Source: Acidimicrobiia bacterium (lineage in GTDB: Bacteria > Actinomycetota > Acidimicrobiia > Acidimicrobiales > SKKL01). Taken from it: a stretch of DNA of 28,013 bases. Every line of letters begins with the position of its first letter. The stretch's first letter is position 1. The DNA lies in the NCBI GenBank assembly GCA_041676705.1, contig JBAYRL010000015.1, positions 1-28,013 of the forward strand, in the 5' to 3' direction. The notes beneath the pieces were generated by a model. The model searched no databases, had not been told where the DNA came from, and saw only the letters and a program-made list of their open reading frames with translations. Positions 7,047-14,594 of this stretch are shown piece by piece. Made by a program: the position numbers and the translations under genes.

Positions 7047-8546
7047 TTAAGTTATTGAACGTAACCGCCGGTCAGCAGCACGCATATCAAGCGCCCCAAC
7101 GAGTTGGGTTAACAAGTTAGCGAAACGTTCGTTGTGTTCTGCTACTATCGTGTGGCAAGCCTCATGGGCTGCTAACACAAGTAGCTCTTGACGGGCTTCT
7201 GGTAGTGACAGGTTGTAACGGATCCGCCCGTTTTGGTTGATCGGGTTTAACAGTAGTAACGATCCTTGTTCAACAGAACAATGCAACGCCGCCACGTTTT
7301 CGTCGAACACCCATCCTGGAGCCCAAGACACCGGCAAATGTTTGCCGTGTAGATCGGCTAGAGTTTCGAAAGCTATTTCAACCGCTGTTTTCCAGGTCAG
7401 TAACAACTTTCGACGTCGTTGCCCACGACTAGAATCCCAGTTTGTTGGGTTCCAGCTACGAAGCTGACGTTTCGTGGAACTGGTCGGGTTTTCAGCTAAC
7501 ATAAACACATCGAAACCAAACCCGGACGACATTGGTGTTTCTGGGAGGACTGTCCACCCCAACACTCGATGGTCTTGTGTTTGGGTAGGGGACGACATGT
7601 TTTGGGTTAAAGTATCAGCGGCTGTTACAGGTTCGTCTATGAAACCCTGCGGCGGGGATGCCGCTACCAACACCCCAGGTGTGATGTTTTGGTAGGTTTG
7701 GTTGATGAACCCGTTTCCTGGGATGAGCACCGCTACCGGTTTCACGTCAGGTTTAAACGCTTCTCTTTGGTTTACGACCAGCTGTTGTAAAAAGTGGGAC
7801 AGTTGCGAATCGTAAGGTTCGACAAGCCCACCACGGGCAGCGTTCAACACTGTTCTTGACTGGCTCGGGTCTAGTTCAACAACAACCCTTTGGTCATAGG
7901 ACAACCAGTTCCGATACATGAACAAACCGTTAACCCTAACAACACACCCGCCACCCGTTTCGGTGTATATCTTTGCCCATGGTTTGTTTGACGTGTCACG
8001 AAGCACACGTTTAGCACGCCCTAACACAACCGGTTCTGTTACCACCACACCATCCACGCTAACTGTTGCTGGTATGGACGACAACGCCAAAAACCGTCGC
8101 AACCCGTGATACACGTTGGTACCTTCGTTTTCGATCAGGTCGATCTCGAACCGGCAACCCGGAACAGGTGACGCCTCATCAATAGTGTAGCTACCACCTT
8201 CACCGGAAACTTTAACGTCACTGGTGTAGATACGATACGATCGTTGCGCGAAACAAGTAATGATCCGGGCCCGACCAAACCCGCCCACCGTGTCCAACCC
8301 GGCTTTGGTGGTACGACCTAACGCAAAAAACACGTGCTCTAACGTGTCACGGTCCATACCGGTCCCGTTGTCTTGAAACACTAAAGTTGTTTCAGAGTCC
8401 GACTGTTGAACAAAACTCACATCTATCTGGGTTGCGCCCGCATCGACAGAGTTTTGGAACAGTTCCCTAGCTAAAGCTGCTTGCCAATCAGAATACACTT
8501 TAAGTTCCCCCCGAAAAAACTCGGGTGGTACTGTGACTGTAGCCAT
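7047..8546 (-). CDS. GHKL (Hsp90/MutL-like) ATPase fused to a HExxH zinc-protease-like C-terminus
   Basis: A 499-residue protein with two recognisable ends. The N-terminus has the Bergerat ATP-binding fold: ELFQNSVDAGA (about 28-38, N box), DNGTGM (59-64, G1) and GGFGRAR (88-94, lid/G2), as in Hsp90, MutL and histidine kinases. The middle is unassigned. Near the end, HEACHTIVAEHNERF (461-475) matches HExxHx5HxxxF, the pattern of YgjP/SprT-like zinc peptidases. The Asn of the N box is in place, but no histidine-kinase phosphoacceptor helix is seen. I start at the ATG at 8546, preceded by AAAGGA; a GTG lies 12 codons upstream. It is transcribed alone and ends at a rho-independent terminator. 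Stand-alone GHKL ATPases occur in defence islands and phages, so a quality-control or conflict role is inferred. Confidence 0.8.
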   Translation of the reverse strand: MATVTVPPEFFRGELKVYSDWQAALARELFQNSVDAGATQIDVSFVQQSDSETTLVFQDNGTGMDRDTLEHVFFALGRTTKAGLDTVGGFGRARIITCFAQRSYRIYTSDVKVSGEGGSYTIDEASPVPGCRFEIDLIENEGTNVYHGLRRFLALSSIPATVSVDGVVVTEPVVLGRAKRVLRDTSNKPWAKIYTETGGGCVVRVNGLFMYRNWLSYDQRVVVELDPSQSRTVLNAARGGLVEPYDSQLSHFLQQLVVNQREAFKPDVKPVAVLIPGNGFINQTYQNITPGVLVAASPPQGFIDEPVTAADTLTQNMSSPTQTQDHRVLGWTVLPETPMSSGFGFDVFMLAENPTSSTKRQLRSWNPTNWDSSRGQRRRKLLLTWKTAVEIAFETLADLHGKHLPVSWAPGWVFDENVAALHCSVEQGSLLLLNPINQNGRIRYNLSLPEARQELLVLAAHEACHTIVAEHNERFANLLTQLVGALDMRAADRRLRSIT

Positions 8547-8681
8547 TTGATTATCATCCTTTGAGTTAATGGTACGAGTCACAGTTACGGCATCCTAGCT
8601 TAAAACCAGCCATATCCTTATCAGGAACGTCTCAACAACCATAGCGTTAAACACCCACCGGTTGAACCCGCCTTTATGTTG

Positions 8682-8725
8682 AACAACCCAACCAGGGGGA
8701 AAAGCACCGGTCTAGTTGGGTTGTT
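8682..8725. repeat. Inverted repeat, 11-bp arms (AACAACCCAAC / GTTGGGTTGTT)
   Basis: A perfect stem with a 22-nt loop in the 8547-8971 interval. It could terminate transcripts of the phosphoesterase and the possible small gene (8754-8936), or act in the leader of the ATPase gene. No U tract follows. Apart from this and the weak small frame, the interval shows nothing. Confidence 0.5.
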
Positions 8726-8753
8726 GGGTTGTCACAGCACCACACGGATGGGG

Positions 8754-8936
8754 CTAGGTGGTGGTATCACCAGAGGAGCTTTGGGGGTCACGGTCCGTAA
8801 CGATACTACGAAACACAATGTTTAACGGTGGGTGACACCCTGGAAACATTTCTGCTAAATGTAACACTTCGACTAGTTCATCACCTCTTGGCACGTTTTG
8901 TGGGTTACACCGCACCCTTTTTTCGTTGCTAACCAC
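8754..8936 (-). CDS. Possible small protein downstream of the phosphoesterase
   Basis: A 60-residue frame from GTG, starting 35 bases after the phosphoesterase stop and on the same strand. Codon choice (GGT, CGT, AAC, ACC, TTA) resembles neighbouring genes, and the product (LVEVLHLAEMFPG core) looks protein-like. There is no domain, and the ribosome site is weak. It could be a second cistron of that transcript or a chance frame. Confidence 0.35.
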   Translation of the reverse strand: MVSNEKRVRCNPQNVPRGDELVEVLHLAEMFPGCHPPLNIVFRSIVTDRDPQSSSGDTTT

Positions 8937-8971
8937 CGGACCGACCTACCAAAACACCTAGACACTCTGTA

Positions 8972-9757
8972 TCAGATCACTACTTGAGGGTCGAAACTTG
9001 AAGCGTTAAGATCGGCTACTAGAAGCGACCCTCGGGTACCGTCGGTAGATACACCAATGATTTGTAGCTCCCCCCAGCTGGTGTCAACCGGTTTTTGGTA
9101 GAACGAATGATAGTGCCCGTGCAACAAAAACTTTGGTGTCGTTGGTGTAACAGCTTCTAAGAGTTTTTGGCGGTGAGCTTCACAAGTTTCTAGTTCGTTT
9201 AGCCACGCTCTAGGCAACTGGGAACGGGGTGCTAAACCAGGGATAACATAACCTGCGATAGTGTCGTGAGCTAACACCACATCTACCGGACCGGAACTTG
9301 CTGCTAGTTGTATCTCCACGTCGTTTAATGTTTCTTCAGGGAACCAGTCTTTCCCAGGGGTACGATAAGCACGGTCGATTGACGCCGCGCCACCGACCGC
9401 TAAAAACGTGGTTTCCCCGATAGAAAACCGGGCACCTCTCGGCAAAAACGATACGTTGTCTGTTAAAGGTACTTTTGCCCGCAGATCTGTGATGTTGTGT
9501 TGCCGGCGGGCCCGGTTAACAGCCCGGTTTAGTTTCGGATGGTTTTCGTGGTTACCGTCCAAAAACCACACCGGTACAGCAGTGTTCTCAACAGCTGTCA
9601 AAAACGGTGACAACTTGTTGGGATACCGTTTTTCCCACCAACCAAAATCGCCGAGCTGGATCACTAAATCTACTTGGTGTTCCACAACCGTTTTAGCAAC
9701 AGTTTTTTCCCACCACAGCGTATTACCATGTATATCACCAACAAACATAACTTTCAT
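8972..9757 (-). CDS. Calcineurin-like metallophosphoesterase
   Basis: A 262-residue protein with the full metallophosphoesterase motif set in order: GDIHGN (DxH), GDFG (GDxxG), GNHE (GNHE/D), AHD and GHYH (GHxH). These residues hold two metal ions that hydrolyse phosphomono- or diesters; the substrate cannot be read from sequence. The size suits the compact cytosolic members (Ser/Thr phosphatase-like, Ap4A hydrolase-like, nuclease-like). The ATG at 9757 is chosen because the fold's first strand (KVMFVGDIHGN) begins there and GGAG lies nine bases upstream; the longer frame adds 17 unlikely residues. It diverges from the small gene at 9929. A link with the nearby RNA ligase (end-healing before ligation) is conceivable but unproven. 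Confidence 0.9.
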   Translation of the reverse strand: MKVMFVGDIHGNTLWWEKTVAKTVVEHQVDLVIQLGDFGWWEKRYPNKLSPFLTAVENTAVPVWFLDGNHENHPKLNRAVNRARRQHNITDLRAKVPLTDNVSFLPRGARFSIGETTFLAVGGAASIDRAYRTPGKDWFPEETLNDVEIQLAASSGPVDVVLAHDTIAGYVIPGLAPRSQLPRAWLNELETCEAHRQKLLEAVTPTTPKFLLHGHYHSFYQKPVDTSWGELQIIGVSTDGTRGSLLVADLNASSFDPQVVI

Positions 9758-9928
9758 AGCCACACACTCCACAACGTCCCCACCGCTTTGGAAACAAAAC
9801 AACCCCAAAACCAGAACAGACCAGGTTCTTTAAACACTCCCTGTATTTTGCTGCTCTCAGGTAGATAACCAGGGTGTATAACCATACCGTTGGGTATATA
9901 GTGCCAGAAGCCTAGAAAATAACACTAT

Positions 9929-10129
9929 ATGGCTATGATGGGTTTTAGATTGCTGTCATCCCCAGACCTAGCGTTGTTTCCGGTTCCCAGAAGTGTTCAT
10001 GACACACTTGCTAGTGTGTTAAACCCACAAGGTACGACTCGTTCCGATCATACAGCGCTGCTCAACGATTTTAAAACAACCTTAGGGGACTATCCGCAAC
10101 GTTACCGCACGCAAACCGTTCAAAACTAG
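9929..10129 (+). CDS. Small hypothetical protein
   Basis: A 66-residue frame from ATG (MAMMGFRLLSSPDLALFPVP...). Codon choice is gene-like and the product has an ordinary composition, with a helical C-terminal part (TALLNDFKTTLGDYPQRY). No domain is recognised. The 170 bases upstream are AT-rich and could hold divergent promoters for this gene and the phosphoesterase. There is no Shine-Dalgarno, so a leaderless start is possible. Confidence 0.5.
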   Translation: MAMMGFRLLSSPDLALFPVPRSVHDTLASVLNPQGTTRSDHTALLNDFKTTLGDYPQRYRTQTVQN

Positions 10130-10139
10130 CTGTTACCCA

Positions 10140-10164
10140 CCCAACGCTGAGATTAGCGTGGGGA
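10140..10164. terminator. Weak hairpin between convergent genes
   Basis: CCCAACGCT and AGCGTGGGG can pair with one mismatch around GAGATT, nested inside an outer GTTACC/GGTAAC pair (about 10132-10192). It sits between the stops at 10129 and 10206. No U tract. Confidence 0.3.
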
Positions 10165-10205
10165 CATGTTGGTTTAGGTAACGGTTGGTGTTTTCCTAGT
10201 GTTGT

Positions 10206-10574
10206 TTATCGTATGTAGGAACGAAACTGTTGTAACAACATGTCTTTTGACACCGCCCCCACAATACTTGCTACCGGATCGGCATCAACAAAGAGAAGCA
10301 TGGTTGGGATACTCATCACCCCATAGTTGGCTGCTATTGTTGGGAAACTGTCCACGTTTAGTTTCACAACGGTAAGTTTGCCTTGCGTTTCAGCGGCTAC
10401 TTCTTCTAACACTGGCAACATAACTTTACAAGGGCCACACCATTCCGCCCAAAAATCGACTAGTACTGGTGTGTTAAACGATTGTAAAAAATCGGTGAGG
10501 TGTGTGTTAAACGATTGTAAAAAATCGGTGAGGTTATCGCCACTTCGGTCAAAATTTATAATGTTGCTGTCCAT
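10206..10574 (-). CDS. trxA: Thioredoxin with an internal 11-residue tandem duplication
   Basis: A 122-residue thioredoxin with active-site WCGPC (45-49, in FWAEWCGPCK) and the cis-proline loop SIPT (88-91). It is a cytosolic disulphide reductant for enzymes such as ribonucleotide reductase and for repair proteins. The N-terminal helix is lengthened by an exact repeat (LTDFLQSFNTH then LTDFLQSFNTP). Without it the protein would be 111 residues, the usual size. The core and active site are intact, so it may still fold. The ATG at 10574 is preceded by TAGGT about eight bases upstream; the longer frame adds 19 residues lacking family character. No thioredoxin reductase is adjacent. Isolated thioredoxins also occur as phage cargo. 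Confidence 0.9.
   Translation of the reverse strand: MDSNIINFDRSGDNLTDFLQSFNTHLTDFLQSFNTPVLVDFWAEWCGPCKVMLPVLEEVAAETQGKLTVVKLNVDSFPTIAANYGVMSIPTMLLFVDADPVASIVGAVSKDMLLQQFRSYIR
10469..10534. repeat. Perfect 33-bp tandem duplication inside trxA
   Basis: 10469-10501 and 10502-10534 are identical, in frame (11 codons), and directly abutting. The lack of any difference implies a recent event, or an assembly or replication-slippage product. Confidence 0.95.
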
Positions 10575-10748
10575 AGAAAACCTATTGTGTGACCCTTCGC
10601 CGTGTTGGCATCTAACCCACCCCAAACACACCCCCTCGGTTTATGGGTCACCACAGCGTTACCACACCACGCACAACCCAACACCTAACCCTGCTTAGGC
10701 GGTCTTGTGGTAGTGGAGATGTTGTCTGCTTTGGACACGATCAGTGTT

Positions 10749-11837
10749 ATGGCCACATATCTGCACAGCTTGTTTTCTTTAGACCAGCTTGAAAAAGCTG
10801 TTCGTGACGGGCTTGTAACACGACGGTACCACAACAGCACCGAACTTGAACTTTACACCTACACCTCTAAAACCCAATACCAGTTTTTGTGGGATGAGGT
10901 AACCACCCAAACACGGGGTTTAATTGTTGACCGTGACGGGCTTGTCATCGCACGACCATTCCCAAAGTTTTTTGAGGCTGGTAGCACCCCAAAAGCCACT
11001 GTCCACCCACCAGATGAACCGTTTGAACTGTTCGACAAAATCGACGGGTCTTTAGGTATTCTATATAAAACACCCAACCATTCTGGTATAGCAACTAAAG
11101 GCTCGTTCCATTCCCCACAAGCCGAGTGGGCTACCCTATGGTGGAACCACCACTACCCACATTTCGAAGTGCCTGATGGGGTGACTTTACTGTTCGAAAT
11201 AGTTACCCCTTGGAACCGGGTCATCGTTGATTATGGTGACTTTGAAGGGCTGGTGCTGCTCGCTGCTATCAACAACGCTACCGGTAAAGATGTTCCGCTA
11301 CCTAAAAACTGGGACGGGCCTGTGGTGAAACGTTACGGTACTTTCACCGCGCAAACCAACCCTCTTGACGTTCTGATCACACAGCCGTGGAACAACCGTG
11401 AAGGTTATGTGGTTCGCTACAAAAACTCGGGTGTGCGAGTCAAATACAAATATCGTGAATATGTTGATATTCACAGCTATGTCACACAAACCAACACTTT
11501 AACTATTTGGAAACATTTAGCTGACCAACAACCACTCGATTTGTTGTTGGATTATCTACCAGATGAAACCTATGAGTGGGTTAAACATGTTGTTGCCGAA
11601 ATTGAACACCATTTCAACATGATCATTGCCGAAACTGAACACAACTACCAACAACTCCCGACCGACACAACGGATCGTAAAACGTTAGCGTCCCATGTTA
11701 AACAAACACGCTACCCACATTTACTGTTCGCTAAAATAGATAACAAACCTGTAGAACCGCTGGTTTGGGCGCTTGTGAAACCAGCCTATAGCACTCCTGA
11801 TGAACCGGAACCGATCAGTTTCCCAAACCTACGTTAA
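10749..11837 (+). CDS. T4 RNA ligase 1-like (Rnl1 family) RNA ligase
   Basis: A 362-residue protein with the nucleotidyltransferase motifs of ATP-dependent RNA ligases: motif I KIDGS (Lys97, AMP acceptor), an upstream RGLIVD, motif IIIa FEIVTPWNRVIVDY (149-162), motif IV REGYVVR (217-223) and motif V VKYKYREYV (231-239). Spacing and the N-terminal YTYTSKTQYQF region match the T4 Rnl1 group, which reseals cleaved tRNA anticodon loops in phage T4. The ATG at 10749 (MATYLHSLFSLDQLE) matches typical family starts; earlier ATG/GTG codons add 14 residues. No polynucleotide kinase-phosphatase lies in the window. The family is frequent in phages and some bacteria. No Shine-Dalgarno is seen. Confidence 0.9.
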   Translation: MATYLHSLFSLDQLEKAVRDGLVTRRYHNSTELELYTYTSKTQYQFLWDEVTTQTRGLIVDRDGLVIARPFPKFFEAGSTPKATVHPPDEPFELFDKIDGSLGILYKTPNHSGIATKGSFHSPQAEWATLWWNHHYPHFEVPDGVTLLFEIVTPWNRVIVDYGDFEGLVLLAAINNATGKDVPLPKNWDGPVVKRYGTFTAQTNPLDVLITQPWNNREGYVVRYKNSGVRVKYKYREYVDIHSYVTQTNTLTIWKHLADQQPLDLLLDYLPDETYEWVKHVVAEIEHHFNMIIAETEHNYQQLPTDTTDRKTLASHVKQTRYPHLLFAKIDNKPVEPLVWALVKPAYSTPDEPEPISFPNLR

Positions 11838-11895
11838 ACTTTGAACACCACCTGATCAATGCCGCTCCAACATCGCTGGCTGTTCAGGTAAAAGT

Positions 11896-12069
11896 TTAGG
11901 TGGCTTGTAACGGGTTGGTAGGGGTTTCTACCCCGAGACTGTCCCGCAAACTTTGTAGTGTTTGTTGATCTGTGACCGTTTCGTCCCCACCTAAAGCCCT
12001 AGCTAACGCCAAAGTTTCAGAAGCGGAGAGAATGATTACGGTCAAGTTACCGCTGTGTGTTTCAGCCAT
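11896..12069 (-). CDS. Small hypothetical protein, 57 residues
   Basis: An open frame from ATG with gene-like codon use and a soluble, balanced product: MAETHSGNLTVIILSASETL, then ALARALGGDETVTDQQTLQS, then a short C-terminal tail ending NPLQAT. The pattern suggests a strand followed by two helices. TATACT, a plausible -10 box, lies 12 bases upstream of the ATG, so a short-leader or leaderless transcript is possible. It lies 150 nt downstream of the R-M operon on the same strand, past a hairpin, so it is probably independent. No family recognised. Confidence 0.6.
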   Translation of the reverse strand: MAETHSGNLTVIILSASETLALARALGGDETVTDQQTLQSLRDSLGVETPTNPLQAT

Positions 12070-12144
12070 AACCGTAACACTAGTATACGACCACCTAAAC
12101 CCTCACCACACCACAACAACTATCAAGGCTCTCTCGCTATTGGA

Positions 12145-12171
12145 ACCTGCCTGCATCTTTTACAGGCGGGT
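12145..12171 (-). terminator. Hairpin downstream of the R-M operon
   Basis: ACCTGCCTG pairs with CAGGCGGGT (one G-U) around a 9-nt loop, about 50 nt beyond the methyltransferase stop at 12220. It lacks a U tract. Actinobacteria often use such tail-less hairpins. Confidence 0.5.
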
Positions 12172-12219
12172 ATGGTGGGAGACTGGTTTAACGGGTTTGG
12201 GTGTGTTTTGGTGTTGGGG

Positions 12220-13110
12220 TCATAACGGTTTTGAGATTGCTAAAAGTTCTACCGCTGGTTTTGCTTCGAAACTGTTCCCAACACGTTTACGTCGCCCCGC
12301 GGTGTAAGTCACCTCAAAAAGGTGGATGTCGGCCACATGCCCTAACCGTTTTTCAAAAAACGGGTCGCCAGGTTGATGCCTGTTTGCTAACAACACTTTG
12401 TGACCAGCGAGGGTTTGTTCAACGAACCAGTCGGTGAGACGTTCCTGATGATCATCGTTAAACCCGGTTGAATAGTTGGTGAAACTATGCCTATACGGTG
12501 GGTCTAAAAAAATTAGTGCCGGGGAGTCGGGTAGGGGAACTGTTTCGTAACTACCGTCATGTATCACCGTGTTTTGTAACGCTGCCGACCAATCCGAAAT
12601 CAGCTGCACATCTACGATCTGTTCAATGTTTTGCTGGTTTAACAGCCCTGCTGGGGTTCCGAAAAGCCCTTGGGAAGCTTTACAGGTTTGCCAGATACCG
12701 TTAAAACCGGTGCGCATCAACACATACAAGGTAGCTGGGGTCGGGTCGGACCAGTAGGTTTGGCGAAGCTGGTAATACCAGTCTTTACGTCCCGGTTTGT
12801 CAGGTATGTTTAGAAGTTCCCTCCCAAGGGACATAACCTGGTTTAGGAACTGTTCTGGTGCGGTTTTAACTGCTTGTAACACCCCAGTGAGTTCAGTGTT
12901 AATGTCACCAATAGTGGCCGCCAGCTTGGGTTGTTGTGTTTTTAACGCCCCGAAAACAGCACCCCCACCAAAAAACGGTTCTACATAATGATGTGGTTGT
13001 GACATGTCGGGCCAGACCTGACCATAATGTTTCAAAAGCCTGGTTTTGCCACCGGCCCACATGTAAAACGGTCGAAGCCCCCCCGCAGGGACCACTAAGG
13101 ACGCTTTCAT
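12220..13110 (-). CDS. D12-class (Dam-like) N6-adenine DNA methyltransferase
   Basis: A 296-residue alpha-class adenine methyltransferase. WAGGKTRLL (18-26, motif X) and YVEPFFGGGAVF (42-53, motif I with FxGxG) bind S-adenosylmethionine; LDPPY (202-206, motif IV) is the catalytic DPPY. The D12/Dam family methylates adenine in sites such as GATC or GATATC. Its ATG overlaps the stop of the EcoRI-like nuclease gene by four bases (ATGA), so translation is probably coupled, and the two form a type II restriction-modification pair in which this enzyme protects host DNA. The true specificity cannot be read here. The C-terminus is complete. Confidence 0.93.
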   Translation of the reverse strand: MKASLVVPAGGLRPFYMWAGGKTRLLKHYGQVWPDMSQPHHYVEPFFGGGAVFGALKTQQPKLAATIGDINTELTGVLQAVKTAPEQFLNQVMSLGRELLNIPDKPGRKDWYYQLRQTYWSDPTPATLYVLMRTGFNGIWQTCKASQGLFGTPAGLLNQQNIEQIVDVQLISDWSAALQNTVIHDGSYETVPLPDSPALIFLDPPYRHSFTNYSTGFNDDHQERLTDWFVEQTLAGHKVLLANRHQPGDPFFEKRLGHVADIHLFEVTYTAGRRKRVGNSFEAKPAVELLAISKPL

Positions 13111-13688
13111 AGTGACGCCCGAGCGACATGTAACGCTTCGAGCAACACGTTTTTGATTTCGAACGTGTTCGCAAATGCTGGGTACCGGTAAAACCAGTGG
13201 CTACCAAAAGGGTGGTTCCAAAACTGGGGCCCAGCTTTTTGTTGCCGAGGACGGTTCAGTATTGTTGCTGATGCTTCAAGGGAACGTTGCGCCGGGTTTT
13301 GGTCAAAAAACCCTTCACCGCTACAAAACGTCACATAAATTGTGGTACCCAACGCTGTTAGAACAGCTTCGTTTTTGTACCAACGTTCAATAGCGTTACC
13401 GGTAGCGCCTTGTTTTTTTGCTTCGGCTGCTACCAAAATGCGGGTCGGGTCGTCTTTTAAGAACCAGATACCACCATCTGGGTAAACCCCAACCATGTGT
13501 TGCGGATCTACACCAAAATGGGTTGCAAGCTCAGCAGCAGAAAACCCTCTACGCCACCCATAATCGGATGTTTGGGTAACTTGTTGTGTCGCTGCGCGCA
13601 GGTTATCTTCCAACGCTAAAGACGCCGCAGATATCGCGGTGGTACCTTGTTGGATACCTCCGTTGAAACTGTTGGTCCGTTGGCTCAT
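13107..13688 (-). CDS. EcoRI-family type II restriction endonuclease (compact)
   Basis: A 193-residue protein carrying the EcoRI signature in order: YPDGGIWFLKDD (69-80, catalytic Asp71), VAAEAKKQG (86-94, Glu89 and Lys91 of the PD-ExK site) and GNAIERWYKN (97-106), which matches the EcoRI recognition segment GNAIERSHKN. In EcoRI, 23 residues separate EAKHQG from GNAIER; here only two do, so much of the DNA-embracing arm is missing. The protein is also shorter than EcoRI (277 residues). It is the first gene of a two-gene operon, overlapping the methyltransferase by four bases. No clear Shine-Dalgarno precedes the ATG at 13688. Recognition near GAATTC is possible, but the truncated arm and the D12 partner make it uncertain. 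Confidence 0.85.
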   Translation of the reverse strand: MSQRTNSFNGGIQQGTTAISAASLALEDNLRAATQQVTQTSDYGWRRGFSAAELATHFGVDPQHMVGVYPDGGIWFLKDDPTRILVAAEAKKQGATGNAIERWYKNEAVLTALGTTIYVTFCSGEGFFDQNPAQRSLEASATILNRPRQQKAGPQFWNHPFGSHWFYRYPAFANTFEIKNVLLEALHVARASL

Positions 13689-13763
13689 AAAACCAAACGT
13701 CCAACACGTTTCTAAAACGTCACGTAACTAGCAACACATCAGATAACAACACCTAAGGGTTTT

Positions 13764-14477
13764 TTAGTTGGGATGTGTTTCTAAAAAGTTGTTGTAACGG
13801 GTCAACGCTTCTTGTTCTACCCGGCTGCTATCCCACCCAAACACAGTGTTAGCCATAACAGCCGCTATGAGACGTTGGCGTCCTTCTAGACGCCCAAGTT
13901 CATCGACAGCGTCCCCTGACAACAAAAACGTTGGGTTGTATAACGTTTGGGCGACAAGGTTTCGACCTTCGTTAAAAACCGAAGTGTAAACCGTGACAGT
14001 TTCACTGTTTTGTTCAAAAACATGTTCTTGCCAAACAACACCATCCCAAGGGGAAGGGATTTGGGAAGTTTCATCAAGCAACCCTACTTGGAACCAGACC
14101 CGTGTTTGACGGTGTTGCGACTCAACCATACAACTCGCTTCAGGATGATCATCTAACCAAAACACGTCGTAAGGGGCATCTACCATGTTTACCAGCACGG
14201 TTTGTGGCAACATCGCACAAAGAGCGCTAGACCAGTTCAGGTCTAACACAGCGTTCTCTCTGATCGGGTTGGTAACCCCCTCCAAGGGATGATAGTCAAA
14301 CATGTCGGGGTAACCGAGCGGGCCTAGCTGTTCAACAAGTTCAGCGATCTCTGTTTCTAACGGTGTGCGCGGAGTTTCACTAGTAGCCCAAACCCCTACC
14401 AAAGCAGCTACCAACGCCACACCAACTCCTAACGTGATACCAATCAACGTTTTTAGTGAGATCCGCTTTAGCAACAT
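13764..14477 (-). CDS. Membrane-anchored protein of unknown function
   Basis: A 237-residue protein with one N-terminal membrane segment (about 10-32, LIGITLGVGVALVAALVGVW) after a short basic stretch (MLLKRISLK), so its bulk should lie outside the membrane. The exterior domain is rich in Glu, Asp, Trp and Tyr and has two cysteines (CAMLPQ, SCMVES) that could form a disulphide. The C-terminal part is helical (LEGRQRLIAAVMANTV, EQEALTRYNNFLETH). I chose the ATG at 14477 because the anchor begins there; the longer frame adds 43 residues without character. It diverges from the gene at 14595. Family and function are unknown. Confidence 0.7.
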   Translation of the reverse strand: MLLKRISLKTLIGITLGVGVALVAALVGVWATSETPRTPLETEIAELVEQLGPLGYPDMFDYHPLEGVTNPIRENAVLDLNWSSALCAMLPQTVLVNMVDAPYDVFWLDDHPEASCMVESQHRQTRVWFQVGLLDETSQIPSPWDGVVWQEHVFEQNSETVTVYTSVFNEGRNLVAQTLYNPTFLLSGDAVDELGRLEGRQRLIAAVMANTVFGWDSSRVEQEALTRYNNFLETHPN

Positions 14478-14594
14478 GATGGGAAACTGTCCAACAACCT
14501 TCCCGTCGAGCACCCAACACCCACTTCTATTACCTCTAGGATCGCCACACCACACATTGTGTGTAAGGGCACCCAATGCCAGCACCATAAAGGT

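Noticed and set aside
11972..12307. Plus-strand frame overlapping the methyltransferase end
   Set aside because: It is antisense to both the methyltransferase and the better-supported 57-residue gene.
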